IMG/VR virus record: IMGVR_UViG_3300030385_002049
Location: 1-50,523 of that record
Direction: 5' to 3' (one strand)
Origin: a virus
DNA length: 50,523 bases
Below the pieces are notes generated by a model, which was given only the letters and a program-made list of their open reading frames with translations, made no database searches and was not told where the DNA came from. The translations under genes and the position numbers were made by a program. Of the stretch, positions 25,782 through 35,484 are shown one piece after another; the first letter of the stretch is position 1; the number at the start of each line of letters is the position of its first letter.

Positions 25782-26165
25782 ATGAAAGCTGCTCTGGTCT
25801 TGGCTGGAATACTGGTTTTTGTAACAGGTGGTTCTTTTTATTGGATAAATTATCTAAATGACCAAATTGCTACTCTTAAAGGCAATCAAATTGTTTTAGA
25901 AATTGAGATAGAAAAACAAAACGAATCTATCAAAAATTATTTAGAACAACAAAAGAATCAACAAACACAACTTAATCAACTTGAAGCTGACAAACAAAAA
26001 GCCATGCAAGATGTAAACAGATTAAGAAAAACATTTGCTAACCATGATTTAGATGAATTAGCTTTAGCTAAACCAGGTTTGTTACAAAGCAAAATTAATA
26101 AAGCATCTACTAGAGTTATGGCTACTCTTGAAAAATTAAGCAATCCTAATCAATTCAATGAATAA
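25782..26165 (+). CDS. i-spanin (Rz-like inner-membrane spanin)
   Basis: A 127-residue protein with an N-terminal membrane span at about residues 4-24 and a periplasmic coiled coil rich in Gln, Asn and Lys (about 30-90). It ends with a conserved block, LRKTFANHDLDELALAKPG, then QSKINKASTRVMATLEKL, which matches T4-like/cyanophage-type spanins. It should span the periplasm with the lipoprotein encoded next and fuse the membranes after lysozyme action. The overlap of 8 bases with the o-spanin gene is the classical arrangement of separated spanin pairs. Confidence 0.8.
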   Translation: MKAALVLAGILVFVTGGSFYWINYLNDQIATLKGNQIVLEIEIEKQNESIKNYLEQQKNQQTQLNQLEADKQKAMQDVNRLRKTFANHDLDELALAKPGLLQSKINKASTRVMATLEKLSNPNQFNE

Positions 26166-26523
26166 AATAATAGCGATTAGTTTAGTTTTTTTATTTGCTG
26201 GATGTTCTATGATGTCTAGCGTAAAACCTGTTGAAGTCAGAAGTATTGCAGAAAGACCTCCCATGTATCACCCTCCTCTGCCCTATCCAATGAGTCTTAC
26301 TAATGTAGATTGGGAAATTATTACGCCAGAATTAATGCAAGAATATTTGGATTTAGTAGAAAAAGGTGAAGCACCACGAAAAGCTTATTACGCACTCTCT
26401 AGTAAAGAATATGAGAATTTGAGTATGGATATGGCAGAAATTACTCGTTATACTAAAGATATACTTTCCATTATTAAATATTATAGAGAATTAGATAAAC
26501 CAAAAAAGGAAAAAAATGAGTGA
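26158..26523 (+). CDS. o-spanin (Rz1-like outer-membrane lipoprotein)
   Basis: A 121-residue lipoprotein. The signal peptide ends in the lipobox LFAGC, making Cys16 the acylated residue; the next residues (SMMSS) do not give an inner-membrane retention signal. A Pro-rich stretch (ERPPMYHPPLPYP) follows, as in Rz1 proteins. The C-terminal half (ALSSKEYENLSMDMAE, IIKYYRELD) is a conserved helical domain I associate with marine phages. It would sit in the outer membrane and join the i-spanin encoded by the overlapping gene to complete lysis. Confidence 0.75.
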   Translation: MNKIIAISLVFLFAGCSMMSSVKPVEVRSIAERPPMYHPPLPYPMSLTNVDWEIITPELMQEYLDLVEKGEAPRKAYYALSSKEYENLSMDMAEITRYTKDILSIIKYYRELDKPKKEKNE

Positions 26524-26932
26524 TACACCAGAAACTTTTGTATATAGGGCCACTTTAGAAAGAGTAATAGATGGTGATGGGTTTGTATTAAGTGAAATTG
26601 ATTTAGGATTTAATATTAAGTTAGCAAATCAAAATGTTAGAATGGCTGGCATTGACACACCAGAATCTAGAGTCAATACCAAAAGGCAACCTGAAAGAAT
26701 TAGAGAAAAAGAGCTAGGCTTACAAGCCAAAGCGAGATTAAAAGAGTTGTTGACTGGTGACATAACAATTAAATCATTAGGGCGTGGCAAGTACGGGAGA
26801 TTGCTTGGTATTCCTTACGATTGCAATGGAAATGATATTTGTGCGAAACTTATTGAAGAAGGTTTGGCTTCTCCTTATTGGGGTGGTACAAAAAAAGCTA
26901 AAGTTAGAAAAGATGGGACTTGGGGAGAATAG
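26516..26932 (+). CDS. thermonuclease (staphylococcal-nuclease-like)
   Basis: A 138-residue protein with the SNase fold signature: VIDGDG at 17-22 (Asp19, Asp21 for calcium), VRMAGIDTPES with Arg42, Asp47, Thr48 and Glu50, then KYGRLLG with Arg95. These align with Asp21, Arg35, Asp40, Thr41, Glu43 and Arg87 of staphylococcal nuclease, so the enzyme is probably active. No signal peptide is visible. It lies between spanin and lysozyme genes and overlaps the o-spanin by 8 bases. It may degrade host DNA at the end of infection or act on incoming DNA. Confidence 0.85.
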   Translation: MSDTPETFVYRATLERVIDGDGFVLSEIDLGFNIKLANQNVRMAGIDTPESRVNTKRQPERIREKELGLQAKARLKELLTGDITIKSLGRGKYGRLLGIPYDCNGNDICAKLIEEGLASPYWGGTKKAKVRKDGTWGE

Positions 26933-26933
26933 T

Positions 26934-27377
26934 ATGAATATATCAAAAGAAGGATTGGCTCTAATTAAACGCTTTGAAGGATGTGAATTAAAAGCGTATA
27001 GATGTCCAGCAAATGTTTTAACAATTGGATATGGGCATACAAAAAACGTTACAGAAAATATGGAAATAACTCAACAAGAAGCAAATGACATGTTGGATGA
27101 AGAGTTAATAGAATATTGTGAATACATTGATAAAATGGTTAAAGTTTCTTTAAATCAAAATCAATTTGATGCTCTTGTTGCTTGGATTTACAATTTAGGA
27201 CCTACTAATTTTAGAAATTCAACTTTATTAACTGTATTAAATCAAGAAAGATATTCTGATGTGCCTGAACAAATAAAACGATGGAATAAAGCTGATGGAA
27301 AAATTTTAGACGGTTTAATAAAAAGAAGAGAAGCAGAAGCACTTTTATTTGAAAGTAAAGAATGGAGAGAAGTATAA
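26934..27377 (+). CDS. phage lysozyme (GH24 endolysin), E-C-T type
   Basis: A 147-residue lysozyme, ATG at 26934 one base after the thermonuclease stop; a longer frame that opens upstream inside the nuclease gene was rejected. IKRFEGCELKAYRCPANVL then TIGYGHT gives Glu15, Cys24 and Thr30, with Cys replacing the Asp of T4 lysozyme, a variant common in phage GH24 enzymes. It differs clearly from the T4-like E-D-T enzyme at 3171-3614, so the two lysozymes come from different subfamilies and are not a simple duplication. It ends directly before the start of the copy B tail protein (ATG 27378). Confidence 0.9.
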   Translation: MNISKEGLALIKRFEGCELKAYRCPANVLTIGYGHTKNVTENMEITQQEANDMLDEELIEYCEYIDKMVKVSLNQNQFDALVAWIYNLGPTNFRNSTLLTVLNQERYSDVPEQIKRWNKADGKILDGLIKRREAEALLFESKEWREV

Positions 27378-29213
27378 ATGGCTTATACTAAATTACAATT
27401 AAAGCCAGGCATAAATCGAGAAGGAACTGCTTATGACAACGAAGGGGGATGGTTTGACTGTAATTTAATTCGTTTTAGAAACGGACATGTTGAAAAAATG
27501 AGTGGCTGGGAAAAATTAACAACTGAGACTTATTTAGGAACTGCTCGAGCATTACACAATTGGGTTGCTTTAGAAGGTAATAAATATCTAGGATTAGGTA
27601 CTACATGGAAATATTATATAAAAGAAGGTGCCGCTTATAATGATATTACGCCTGTTAGAAAAACCAGCACCAATAGTATCACTTTTTCAGCAACATCTGG
27701 TTCTGCTATTATTACAGCAACGGATTCCAGTCATGGAGCGGTTGTTAATGATTTTGTGACTATAAGTGGTGCTGTTACTTTAAATGGTGTAATTACTGCT
27801 GCCGTTTTAAATACAGAACACCAAATTACTTCTGTTCCATCAGCCAATACTTATACTTTTGTAGCATCGGCGACAGCTAATGGCTCTGATACTGGGAATG
27901 GTGGTTCTGGAGTAGATGGAGTTTATCAAATAAATGTTGGATTAGATGTTTATGTTGAGTCTACAGGTTGGGGTGCAGGACTTTGGAGTGCTGGCACTTG
28001 GGGAAGCCTTACTGCATTAAGTATTACTAATCAATTACGTTTATGGTCGCAAGATAATTTTGGTGAAGATTTAATTATTAACCCAAGAGCAGGGGGCATA
28101 TATCGTTGGGTAGAAGAAAATGCACTAACAACCAGAGCAGTCGCTTTATCAGGAACTTTAGTCCCTACGGTTGGTTTACAAGTTATTACTTCTGAAATAG
28201 ACAGACATTTAATTGTATTAGGTGCTGATCCAATATCAGGCAGTTCTAGAACTGGAACTATAGATCCAATGTTGATTGCATTTTCAGATCAAGAAGATGC
28301 TACAAATTTTGAACCTTTAATATCTAACACAGCAGGTTCTTTACGTTTATCAAGCGGTTCTGTAATTATAGGCGCGGCTAAATCTAGACAAGAAATTATT
28401 ATTTTTACTGATACTTCGATTTATTCTATGCAATTTGTAGGTCCACCTTTTACATTTGCTATAAATTTGGTGAATGAGTCTACTGGTTTAATAGGCCCTA
28501 AAGCTGCAATTACTGCTTCTGATGGGATTTATTTTATGAGTTATGGTAATTTTTATGTTTACAATGCAACCGTAAACAAATTGCCGTGTAGCGTACAAAA
28601 TTATGTTTTTTCTGATTTTAACAATGGACAAGCTTGGAAAGTACATGGGTTTACTAATAGTGAAAATAATGAAGTAGGTTGGTTTTATTGTTCTTCAGAC
28701 AGCACAGAAATAGATCGTTATGTTATTTATAACACTTTAGAAAAAGTTTGGTATTACGGTCAATTAGAAAGAACGGCTTGGCTAGATTCAGGTGTAGAAA
28801 GTTATCCGCAAGCTGTTAAAGATAATTATTTATACCAACATGAAATAGGTTATAACGATGACGGTAGTGCTATGACTAATGTATATGTAGAATCTAGCGA
28901 TTTTGATATAGGTGATGGCACCCAATTCACTTCTATTTCTTCTGTTATTCCTGATATACGTTTTTTACAAGACGTTAATTCTGGTAGTGTTAATATTGTA
29001 ACTAAAGTAAGAAATTTTCCAGGTGAATCTTTAACCACTAAAGCAACATCAGAAATTAGTTCTTCTACTACAAAAGCCAATATAAGAGCAAGAGGCAGAC
29101 AAGCCGTAGTTCGTATTGAATCAAATGACGACCAATCAGGTATAGGTAATGTGTCATTAGGATGGCGATTAGGTGCTACACGTTTAGATGTAAAAACTGA
29201 TGGCAGAAGATGA
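27378..29213 (+). CDS. tail structural protein, P22 gp10/nozzle-like family (copy B)
   Basis: A 611-residue homologue of the 629-residue protein at 899-2788. Shared blocks run through the whole length: KPGINREGT, NEGGWFDCNLIRFR, ATDSSHGAV, DNFGEDL, GLIGPKAA, NEVGWFY and the C-terminal GWRLGATRLDVKTDGRR (copy A: GWRLGDTRFDVKLDGRR). Copy B uses AGA for many Arg codons where copy A has CGT or CGA, and the two differ at many synonymous sites, so the split is old. It overlaps the small partner gene by 4 bases (ATGA). A tail hub or DNA-retention role is inferred as for copy A. Confidence 0.72.
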   Translation: MAYTKLQLKPGINREGTAYDNEGGWFDCNLIRFRNGHVEKMSGWEKLTTETYLGTARALHNWVALEGNKYLGLGTTWKYYIKEGAAYNDITPVRKTSTNSITFSATSGSAIITATDSSHGAVVNDFVTISGAVTLNGVITAAVLNTEHQITSVPSANTYTFVASATANGSDTGNGGSGVDGVYQINVGLDVYVESTGWGAGLWSAGTWGSLTALSITNQLRLWSQDNFGEDLIINPRAGGIYRWVEENALTTRAVALSGTLVPTVGLQVITSEIDRHLIVLGADPISGSSRTGTIDPMLIAFSDQEDATNFEPLISNTAGSLRLSSGSVIIGAAKSRQEIIIFTDTSIYSMQFVGPPFTFAINLVNESTGLIGPKAAITASDGIYFMSYGNFYVYNATVNKLPCSVQNYVFSDFNNGQAWKVHGFTNSENNEVGWFYCSSDSTEIDRYVIYNTLEKVWYYGQLERTAWLDSGVESYPQAVKDNYLYQHEIGYNDDGSAMTNVYVESSDFDIGDGTQFTSISSVIPDIRFLQDVNSGSVNIVTKVRNFPGESLTTKATSEISSSTTKANIRARGRQAVVRIESNDDQSGIGNVSLGWRLGATRLDVKTDGRR

Positions 29214-29581
29214 GTAAATTATTACAAACTAGATTACCCATTGAATCTAATGAATACGCAAATGGAGATACTTTTAATCGTTTAGTAAGAATATTAGAAC
29301 TTAATTTAGGATCTTTTGATCCTAATTCTACTCCTCAATTTAACGATCAAGACATCAGCACTTTGGCTTTTAGTCAAGGTGATGTAATATGGAATACATC
29401 TATTGGCGTATTGCAAGTTTATACTGGCGCTCAATGGATACAGCTTCATACTCCAGTGAATCCACAAGGATATGAACTGCAAGCATCTGTTGGTTCCGTT
29501 TCTGTAAAAACAAATGGAAATGTAACTGTCAGTTTAACAAGTCCCATCGAAGGATGGGATATAGAAAAATGGTACAATTAA
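29210..29581 (+). CDS. small tail-associated protein (copy B)
   Basis: A 123-residue counterpart of the 127-residue protein at 2788-3171. Matching motifs are LLQTRLP (LLETQLP in A), FNRLVRILELNL, SFDPNSTPQF, GDVIWNTS and the C-terminal GWDIEKWYN. It begins in a 4-base overlap with the tail hub gene. The conserved pairing in both modules is the best indication that the two proteins work together. No lysozyme or holin gene follows here, unlike in module A, because module B has its lysis genes upstream. Confidence 0.65.
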   Translation: MSKLLQTRLPIESNEYANGDTFNRLVRILELNLGSFDPNSTPQFNDQDISTLAFSQGDVIWNTSIGVLQVYTGAQWIQLHTPVNPQGYELQASVGSVSVKTNGNVTVSLTSPIEGWDIEKWYN

Positions 29582-29604
29582 AAAAATAGTATATAAAAAT
29601 TAAT

Positions 29605-31125
29605 ATGTTAAACAATGAACAAAAACAACAAATGCAAGGAATCGCAGCGTTAGGAAGGAACGAAGATGTTTATTTAGCTCACGTAGCTCCAGATGAAATG
29701 ATCGTACCTGCTCAAGCTTTACGTGACAATCCTCTTTTAAAAGTAGCAATAGAAAAATCCATTTCTAAATATGGGATTGACCCAAATCAATTTTTAGTTG
29801 GTCATAATGATATGGATTTAAACCCATTAACGGGTCTTCCTGAATTTGGTTTTTTATCTAAACTTTGGAAAGGTGTTAAAAAAGTTGTTAAAGTAATAGC
29901 TCCTGTAGCTTCTATTGTACCTGGTCCCTGGCAACCGTTTGCCGCAGTTTATAACAAAGGAAACGCTTTAAATAATATAGCAAAAGGCAACGCTTCAATT
30001 GGGGACATATTGGCTTTAGGCGCTGGTGGAACACAAAGCGTATTTGGTAAGGGTGGTGCTTTAGCAAATATTAGCGCTGGAACAGGAATTATGAATCCGT
30101 CTGCTTGGGGTACAGCTTTAGGAAATATAGGACAAGTAGGTGGTAAATTTGATCCATTTGGATATATAAAAAATCTAGGAAGTACAGCTTCTAGTAATTT
30201 AAAACAAGGCTTTGGAGGAATCTTTCAAGGCAATCAACAAGTAGTAGTTAAATCAGGTGATACTGTAGGTAAAATTGCCACAGCAAATGGAACAACTGTG
30301 GCAGAAATGATAAAAGCTAATCCAGCTTTAGCAGCATCTAAAGGTAATTTTATTTCAATTGGGCAAACGTTAAACATACCTGGTAGTGGAATATTATCTA
30401 ATGTGGGTCAAGGTGTTAGTAATTTATTTAATGCTCCAGGAGGGGGAACACCATCATTAATAAAAAGTGCTGGTGATGCAATAGGACTAGGCGGCCCAAG
30501 CGGTCTTCGAGATTTTTATGGAACAGGAACTGGAACAGGAACAGATTCAGGTTCAGGACTATTTGGAAATTTTCCTGGTGGAATAGCAGGTCTTGCTGGT
30601 ATGGGTCTTTTGGGTAAAGCAGTTTACGATGATTTTAAAAGAAGAGAAGGCGGTATGGCGGAAACTCCTTTAGTAACAATGGATCAATTAGGCAGATACA
30701 ACCTTTCAAAAGAATTAGGTACAGGAGGTACGAGAGGGCAATTTGGTCTAGGACCAGCGCCTAAAGTTTTAGATTTTGATGCAATGGCGCAAACTGTAGT
30801 ACCAGAAGAACAACCAAGAGTCCCAGTTTACATGGGCGGCCCAATTAATAGACAGTATTTTAATCAAGGAGGTTTGGCAGCAGTCGAACTAGATATGCGT
30901 GATGGTGGTGAATCAGAAGGTTTTGGTACGGGAACTTCAGATGACGTACCAGCAATGTTAAGTGATGGTGAATTTGTAATGACAGCAGCAGCTACTAAAG
31001 GAGCAGGTGCTTTTAATGTAAATAAAACAAAATCTGGTATTGAGTTAATATCAGACGGAAAAGCGTCTAGAGATAAAGGCGTAGAAAATTTACGTGAATT
31101 AATGAATATATTTGAGGCGGTCTAA
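29605..31125 (+). CDS. virion structural protein with LysM domain (copy B)
   Basis: A 506-residue protein. Residues about 212-262 form a LysM repeat (VVVKSGDTVGKIATANGTT, GQTLNIPGSG), a peptidoglycan- or chitin-binding fold. Residues about 283-306 (LIKSAGDAIGLGG, SGLRDFYG) and the C-terminal PAMLSDGEFVMTAAATKGAG are shared with the 248-residue protein at 4236-4982, which lacks LysM. The N-terminus (VAPDEMIVPAQALRDN) and hydrophobic Gly/Ala stretch (about 95-180) are unique to copy B. Binding of the cell wall by a virion protein suggests help in DNA entry through peptidoglycan. The ribosome site is weak; the 23-base gap before it is AT-rich. Confidence 0.65.
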   Translation: MLNNEQKQQMQGIAALGRNEDVYLAHVAPDEMIVPAQALRDNPLLKVAIEKSISKYGIDPNQFLVGHNDMDLNPLTGLPEFGFLSKLWKGVKKVVKVIAPVASIVPGPWQPFAAVYNKGNALNNIAKGNASIGDILALGAGGTQSVFGKGGALANISAGTGIMNPSAWGTALGNIGQVGGKFDPFGYIKNLGSTASSNLKQGFGGIFQGNQQVVVKSGDTVGKIATANGTTVAEMIKANPALAASKGNFISIGQTLNIPGSGILSNVGQGVSNLFNAPGGGTPSLIKSAGDAIGLGGPSGLRDFYGTGTGTGTDSGSGLFGNFPGGIAGLAGMGLLGKAVYDDFKRREGGMAETPLVTMDQLGRYNLSKELGTGGTRGQFGLGPAPKVLDFDAMAQTVVPEEQPRVPVYMGGPINRQYFNQGGLAAVELDMRDGGESEGFGTGTSDDVPAMLSDGEFVMTAAATKGAGAFNVNKTKSGIELISDGKASRDKGVENLRELMNIFEAV

Positions 31126-33323
31126 TGGCAATACCAGGCGATTTTAGAAATCTTGGATTGGGCAGTTTAAATCCTTACGGTGAATTTGAAATGACACCAG
31201 AAATACAAGCTCAGATTGCTGCTTACCAACAAAATCAAATAGCTCCTCCAATAACAAATGCTAATGTAGGTTTACCCCCGCAAGGTCTTGATTTTAATTA
31301 TCAAGGGGATCCTTTTAATTTTAATTATCAAGGAAGTCCTTTTGGTTTTGAAATGACTCCAGAAGTACAAGCTCAAATAGATGCTTACCAACAAAACAAT
31401 CAATTACCCTCTGTAGATTCAATTCCTGTAGTAGCACCACCTGTAGTAGCTCCACAATCCATTGCAGGAAACGATACGGTTGGGACCATGGGGGGTCCTG
31501 GTTACGGAGAATATCCATTAGGAACCGCAGGACCAAGAATTGACCCAAGCGATCCAAATTACATACCCCCACCTGCTGCTGATATAGCTCCACCTGTAGT
31601 AGCACCACCTGTAGTAGCTCCTCCAGTAGCTCCACCAGTAGCTCCACCAGTAGCTCCACCAGTAGCTCCACCAGTAGCTCCACCAGTAGAAGATACTGTA
31701 CCAGCTCCATATATACCTGCTGATACATCGGGCCAAATTAATCCAGTTTTAAAAGATAACATTAAAAGGCAGGAACTTTTATCCGATCCATTTGTACGTG
31801 AAGCGTATTTTGGATCCCCTGATACTCCAGGCGCTATTGCACAAGCAACGGATGCAGCACAAAGAGCGTATTTAGATCAACCTGCTATTTTAAGGGAAAC
31901 CGCAGGCATGTCTCCGCAAGAACTACTTGCAATGGAACAATCGCAAGCAGGTATAGGTTCTTATCAACCTTATTTAGATAGACAAGAAGCAGCAATTATG
32001 GAAGGAATGGGTGCTTCGCGTAGTGCAGAAGGATTGCAACAACCTTATTTTGATAGGCAACAAAGTTTAATTGACCAAGCCGTTTCTCAAGCAAGACGTG
32101 CTGAAGCGTTACAAGATCCATATTTAGGTAGAGCGGAACAACAATACGGTCAAGGACTGCAATCATTATTAGCAGGTACGCAAGAATCAGGAGACATTTC
32201 AAGACAAGCTGCGGGTATGCAGTTTGATCCTAGTCAAACTCAAGCATTTTACGATCCTTATGAAAACCAAGTCGTTCAACAAACGATTGATGATATGACT
32301 AAGTCAGCTGAAATTGCTGATGCAACGCAACGTGCCAGAGATATAGCATCGGGTGGAGAATCCGCTTTTGGTTCTAGAGCTAGATTAACTGCTGATGAAA
32401 GAAGAGCCTCTTTAGGAAGAGGTCTGGGAGAAGCACTTTCTAGAATTCGTTCATCAGGATTTAATCAATCACAAGCCGCAGCTCAACAAGATTTTGCCAG
32501 AAGACAAGCTGCCCAAGAAAGATTAGCGGGTAATATATCTTCATTAGGCGCTCAATCTGCAACAGGGCAAAGAGGATTTGGAACAGATTTAGCTGGATTA
32601 GGAACCCAAAGAGGATCAACAGCAGCCACATTAGGCAGAGAATTGTCAGGACTAGGAACTCAATTTGGACGGTTAGGTACTGATATATCAGGAGCTAGAC
32701 GTGGTCTAGGTGCAGATATAGCTGGTTACGGCAGTCAAATAGGACAACTTGGTACTACACAATCTAATCTTGCTCAAGGACAACGAGGAGAATTAGCAGG
32801 ATTCGGACAAGCCGCTAGAGGTCTTGACGAAACTAGATTAGGCAGAACATACGATCAAGCTCTTGAAACTAGAATGGCACCAACGCAAGCATCTAGTTAC
32901 GTGCAAAGTTTCTTGCCTCAATACCAAAGTGGTAAAACTCAAATTGATAAAACCTACGGTATACCTGCCGATCCAGCAACTATGGGACTGGGTACGTTCT
33001 TTAATACGTGGGCCAGTTTTGCTAATAATAAAAATAATCAACAACAAAATCCCAATCAACAAGTAGTCCAACCAGGAGGACAACAAACAGGAGCAGCTTA
33101 TAATCCAGTACCAATGACAACAGCTACTCCACCTTTAACAAATCAATCTCCTTACGCATCAACAGGTCCAATAACAAGATCTCCTTATGACTTGGGCCAA
33201 TCTTCAGGAGTAACGTCGAATGTTCCTCCGATTCCTCCGTATTATCCTCAGTATCCTCAACCATCAGCTCCGCCTCCAGGAGTAGGTACAGGAATTCCCC
33301 CTCCTTACCCCACAGGAGGATAA
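31125..33323 (+). CDS. virion structural protein, repeat-rich (copy B of fibre/ejection-associated family)
   Basis: A 732-residue protein starting in a TAATG overlap. The first 200 residues are Pro-rich and contain a duplicated EMTPEVQAQIDAYQQN-type motif and the PVAPP repeat. Residues about 365-460 hold the blocks shared with the 347-residue protein at 4982-6025 (FYDPYENQVVQQ, SRARLTADERRASLGRG). A Gly/Leu repeat region (LGTQRGSTAATLGRELSG and similar) follows at about 465-560, and the C-terminus is Pro/Gln/Tyr-rich. It is twice the length of copy A through gain of the repeat regions. A structural virion role is inferred. Confidence 0.6.
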   Translation: MAIPGDFRNLGLGSLNPYGEFEMTPEIQAQIAAYQQNQIAPPITNANVGLPPQGLDFNYQGDPFNFNYQGSPFGFEMTPEVQAQIDAYQQNNQLPSVDSIPVVAPPVVAPQSIAGNDTVGTMGGPGYGEYPLGTAGPRIDPSDPNYIPPPAADIAPPVVAPPVVAPPVAPPVAPPVAPPVAPPVAPPVEDTVPAPYIPADTSGQINPVLKDNIKRQELLSDPFVREAYFGSPDTPGAIAQATDAAQRAYLDQPAILRETAGMSPQELLAMEQSQAGIGSYQPYLDRQEAAIMEGMGASRSAEGLQQPYFDRQQSLIDQAVSQARRAEALQDPYLGRAEQQYGQGLQSLLAGTQESGDISRQAAGMQFDPSQTQAFYDPYENQVVQQTIDDMTKSAEIADATQRARDIASGGESAFGSRARLTADERRASLGRGLGEALSRIRSSGFNQSQAAAQQDFARRQAAQERLAGNISSLGAQSATGQRGFGTDLAGLGTQRGSTAATLGRELSGLGTQFGRLGTDISGARRGLGADIAGYGSQIGQLGTTQSNLAQGQRGELAGFGQAARGLDETRLGRTYDQALETRMAPTQASSYVQSFLPQYQSGKTQIDKTYGIPADPATMGLGTFFNTWASFANNKNNQQQNPNQQVVQPGGQQTGAAYNPVPMTTATPPLTNQSPYASTGPITRSPYDLGQSSGVTSNVPPIPPYYPQYPQPSAPPPGVGTGIPPPYPTGG
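31626..31685 (+). repeat. 12-base GTAGCTCCACCA tandem repeat
   Basis: Five perfect copies of GTAGCTCCACCA start at 31626, 31638, 31650, 31662 and 31674. They encode repeated Val-Ala-Pro-Pro in the structural protein. Degenerate GTAGTAGC(A/T)CC units precede them. Confidence 0.95.
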
Positions 33324-33336
33324 AGGATATTAAAAA

Positions 33337-35484
33337 ATGAATGTATTAAAAAGAAAAATGTTTGCTAATGGAGATATTGTTCAAAACGCTCCTTTGGTAG
33401 ATGTTACAGCTCAAATAGCTAATTATTCTGTAAATGGTTTGTCTCCTATTGAAATATTTGAACTTTTACAAAGAGATTACGCTCGCAGAGGTATGGAAAT
33501 GCCAAGAGAATTAGGAATGTTAACTATTGAGCGTATAGCTCGAAAAGTTGGCGGACCGATGAAAGAAGATGCTGATATTGATTCTGTTAATCTTCCAGAA
33601 TTAGGAGGAACGGGCGGATTAGAAGAAGGTCCTTATAATACAGTACCTACAATAGCAGACCCAAGATTACCCCCAGCAGATATAACTTTAGAAAATAGGC
33701 TTGGCACTTATATACAAGGGGGTCAAAGTTTAAACCCAGCAGAACGACCAGTTGATTTATCTGTAGATTTAGATGCGTTGATGCAAGGAGTCACTACAGA
33801 TGATGATTTACCTGAAATTCAAAATCAAGAATTAGGTCCAAACGATATACGCCTAAGTACAGGGGAAATTAAAGATTGGAGTCAAGGTATCGAAGATATT
33901 AAAAATGGAAAAGGAGTTGGTCTGTGGAATTATCGTATATGGAATTCCGATCTAGAAAAAGGTGCTAATGTTCAAGCTGCTTTAAAACAATTTGTCAAAG
34001 AAGATGAGCCAGGTGCGTTTAAATGGTTGGGGGGTTTATTAGGAGGAACTCTTGAAGAAAGAAGAGGCGGGCAATTTAGTTCAGAAGATTTTGGAAGCGC
34101 GTTATCTACTGGTTTAAAAGGAGCAGTAGACGTAAGCAGAGAGGCACTACAAAGAACTATTCCAGGTATAACTGAATTTTTCTTGGGGGAAAAGGCAGCA
34201 GAGGTACCCGAATCTTTTTTTGAAGGAGAATTTGACGAGGGATACCTAGCCAGAGGAGGATTTAGTCCTGAAACAATAGATAATATAGTTGGAGATTCCG
34301 CGCTAGGAAGTGATGCAGCAGGAAAAATATTTCAGAAATCCCTGCTTGGAAAAAGGTCTAAGCCTATAGATGAAAGTTTAGCCGATCTTCTTACACCTAC
34401 ATTGGATGTGTCAAATGTGCCTGTTCTTGAGTATCCACCAGAAGTTGCTATTGAGGATATAGTGCCAGGAGAAACAATAGAAGAAAGCGAAGAATATGGA
34501 AGTTTAGCCGATAAAATAATTGCAGAAGTTTCTACTGGTGAAGAACCTGTTTCTACTGATGAAGAACCTGTTTCTACTGATAAAAAAGAACTTGTTTCTA
34601 CTGATGAAGAACCTGTTTCGTTTTCAAGAGAAAATACACCCGAAACTAATTTTGCTCAGTTTACTCGAAGTCCTGACTTTATTAGATTCATACGTAATCT
34701 TGGTAAAGGTATGGTTTCTACAGGAGAAATGGGTAAAGGTATTGCTCTAGGTTCTGCGGCTGCGGCTGAAGAAAAATATGTAGATGAGAAGAAAGAAGCA
34801 GAAGCTTACGCTAAGTTTTTAAAAGATCAAAAAGAAGCAAATAAGTTGGGATTAAAAGACAGAAAAGAAATTAAAAACTCACAAGTAGAACTAGCTAATG
34901 ATGTTAGAGATTACAATAATGCTGAAGCTGCTGAAATTTTAACTACTGAAATTTTAAAAGTTGTAGAAAATCCTAGACAAAATATTACTTCCTTTTCTGA
35001 CAAAATAGGCGTTACCTATGAAGAAATTTTAAATTATTCTGGCATAAAAAGTGTACAAGAATTTGAAAATTTGAAACCAGGTGCAAGAGCTAAAGCGATG
35101 TTAAAAGTTCTTACTAACAGAGATATTAAAGAAATATTAGGTGAATCTGGCAGAACCATATCAAATATAGACAGACAAATTGCTGAAAAAATAATGGGTA
35201 GCTTAAAGCTATTTACTATAGAGGATAGTATAGCTACTATGCGTTTTAAGTTAACTGAAAATTTAACCTCTATAACTTCTAAAAAGAAAGATGCACATAG
35301 AAGAATTAAAGCTAATATTGAATTTATATTGCCTTACGCACCTGATTACATAATAAAAGATCAGGAATTAGTAAATTTATTTACACAAGATATATCTTTT
35401 TTCGGTGGTAAATTACCGCAATATCAAGGGAACACTCCATACGATTCTTCTATAACTTTTATTGATGCAGTAACGCCAAAATGA
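33337..35484 (+). CDS. virion protein of unknown function, module B
   Basis: A 715-residue acidic protein preceded by AGGATATTAAAAA. The N-terminal part (LSPIEIFELLQRDYARRG, MEMPRELGMLTIERIA) is helical. Residues about 398-430 are a Glu-Pro-Val-Ser-Thr-Asp repeat. The C-terminal third is charged and helical (EAEAYAKFLKDQKEANK). Its position equals that of the 461-residue protein at 6025-7410, but similarity is weak. Its stop overlaps the start of the large internal protein by 4 bases. A virion or scaffold-type role is inferred from the location only. Confidence 0.55.
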   Translation: MNVLKRKMFANGDIVQNAPLVDVTAQIANYSVNGLSPIEIFELLQRDYARRGMEMPRELGMLTIERIARKVGGPMKEDADIDSVNLPELGGTGGLEEGPYNTVPTIADPRLPPADITLENRLGTYIQGGQSLNPAERPVDLSVDLDALMQGVTTDDDLPEIQNQELGPNDIRLSTGEIKDWSQGIEDIKNGKGVGLWNYRIWNSDLEKGANVQAALKQFVKEDEPGAFKWLGGLLGGTLEERRGGQFSSEDFGSALSTGLKGAVDVSREALQRTIPGITEFFLGEKAAEVPESFFEGEFDEGYLARGGFSPETIDNIVGDSALGSDAAGKIFQKSLLGKRSKPIDESLADLLTPTLDVSNVPVLEYPPEVAIEDIVPGETIEESEEYGSLADKIIAEVSTGEEPVSTDEEPVSTDKKELVSTDEEPVSFSRENTPETNFAQFTRSPDFIRFIRNLGKGMVSTGEMGKGIALGSAAAAEEKYVDEKKEAEAYAKFLKDQKEANKLGLKDRKEIKNSQVELANDVRDYNNAEAAEILTTEILKVVENPRQNITSFSDKIGVTYEEILNYSGIKSVQEFENLKPGARAKAMLKVLTNRDIKEILGESGRTISNIDRQIAEKIMGSLKLFTIEDSIATMRFKLTENLTSITSKKKDAHRRIKANIEFILPYAPDYIIKDQELVNLFTQDISFFGGKLPQYQGNTPYDSSITFIDAVTPK
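34528..34620 (+). repeat. degenerate repeat coding for Glu-Glu-Pro-Val-Ser-Thr-Asp
   Basis: Four tandem units built on GAAGAACCTGTTTCTACTGAT run from the end of 34528-34550 to 34620; one has an inserted AAAAAAGAACTT variant. They encode EEPVSTD-type units in the 715-residue protein, forming an acidic linker. Confidence 0.85.

Noticed and set aside
31321-31762. Three minus-strand frames rich in Val, Leu, Gly or Trp
   Set aside because: They arise from the 12-base Pro-Val-Ala repeat of the plus-strand structural gene and have no ribosome sites or coding character.
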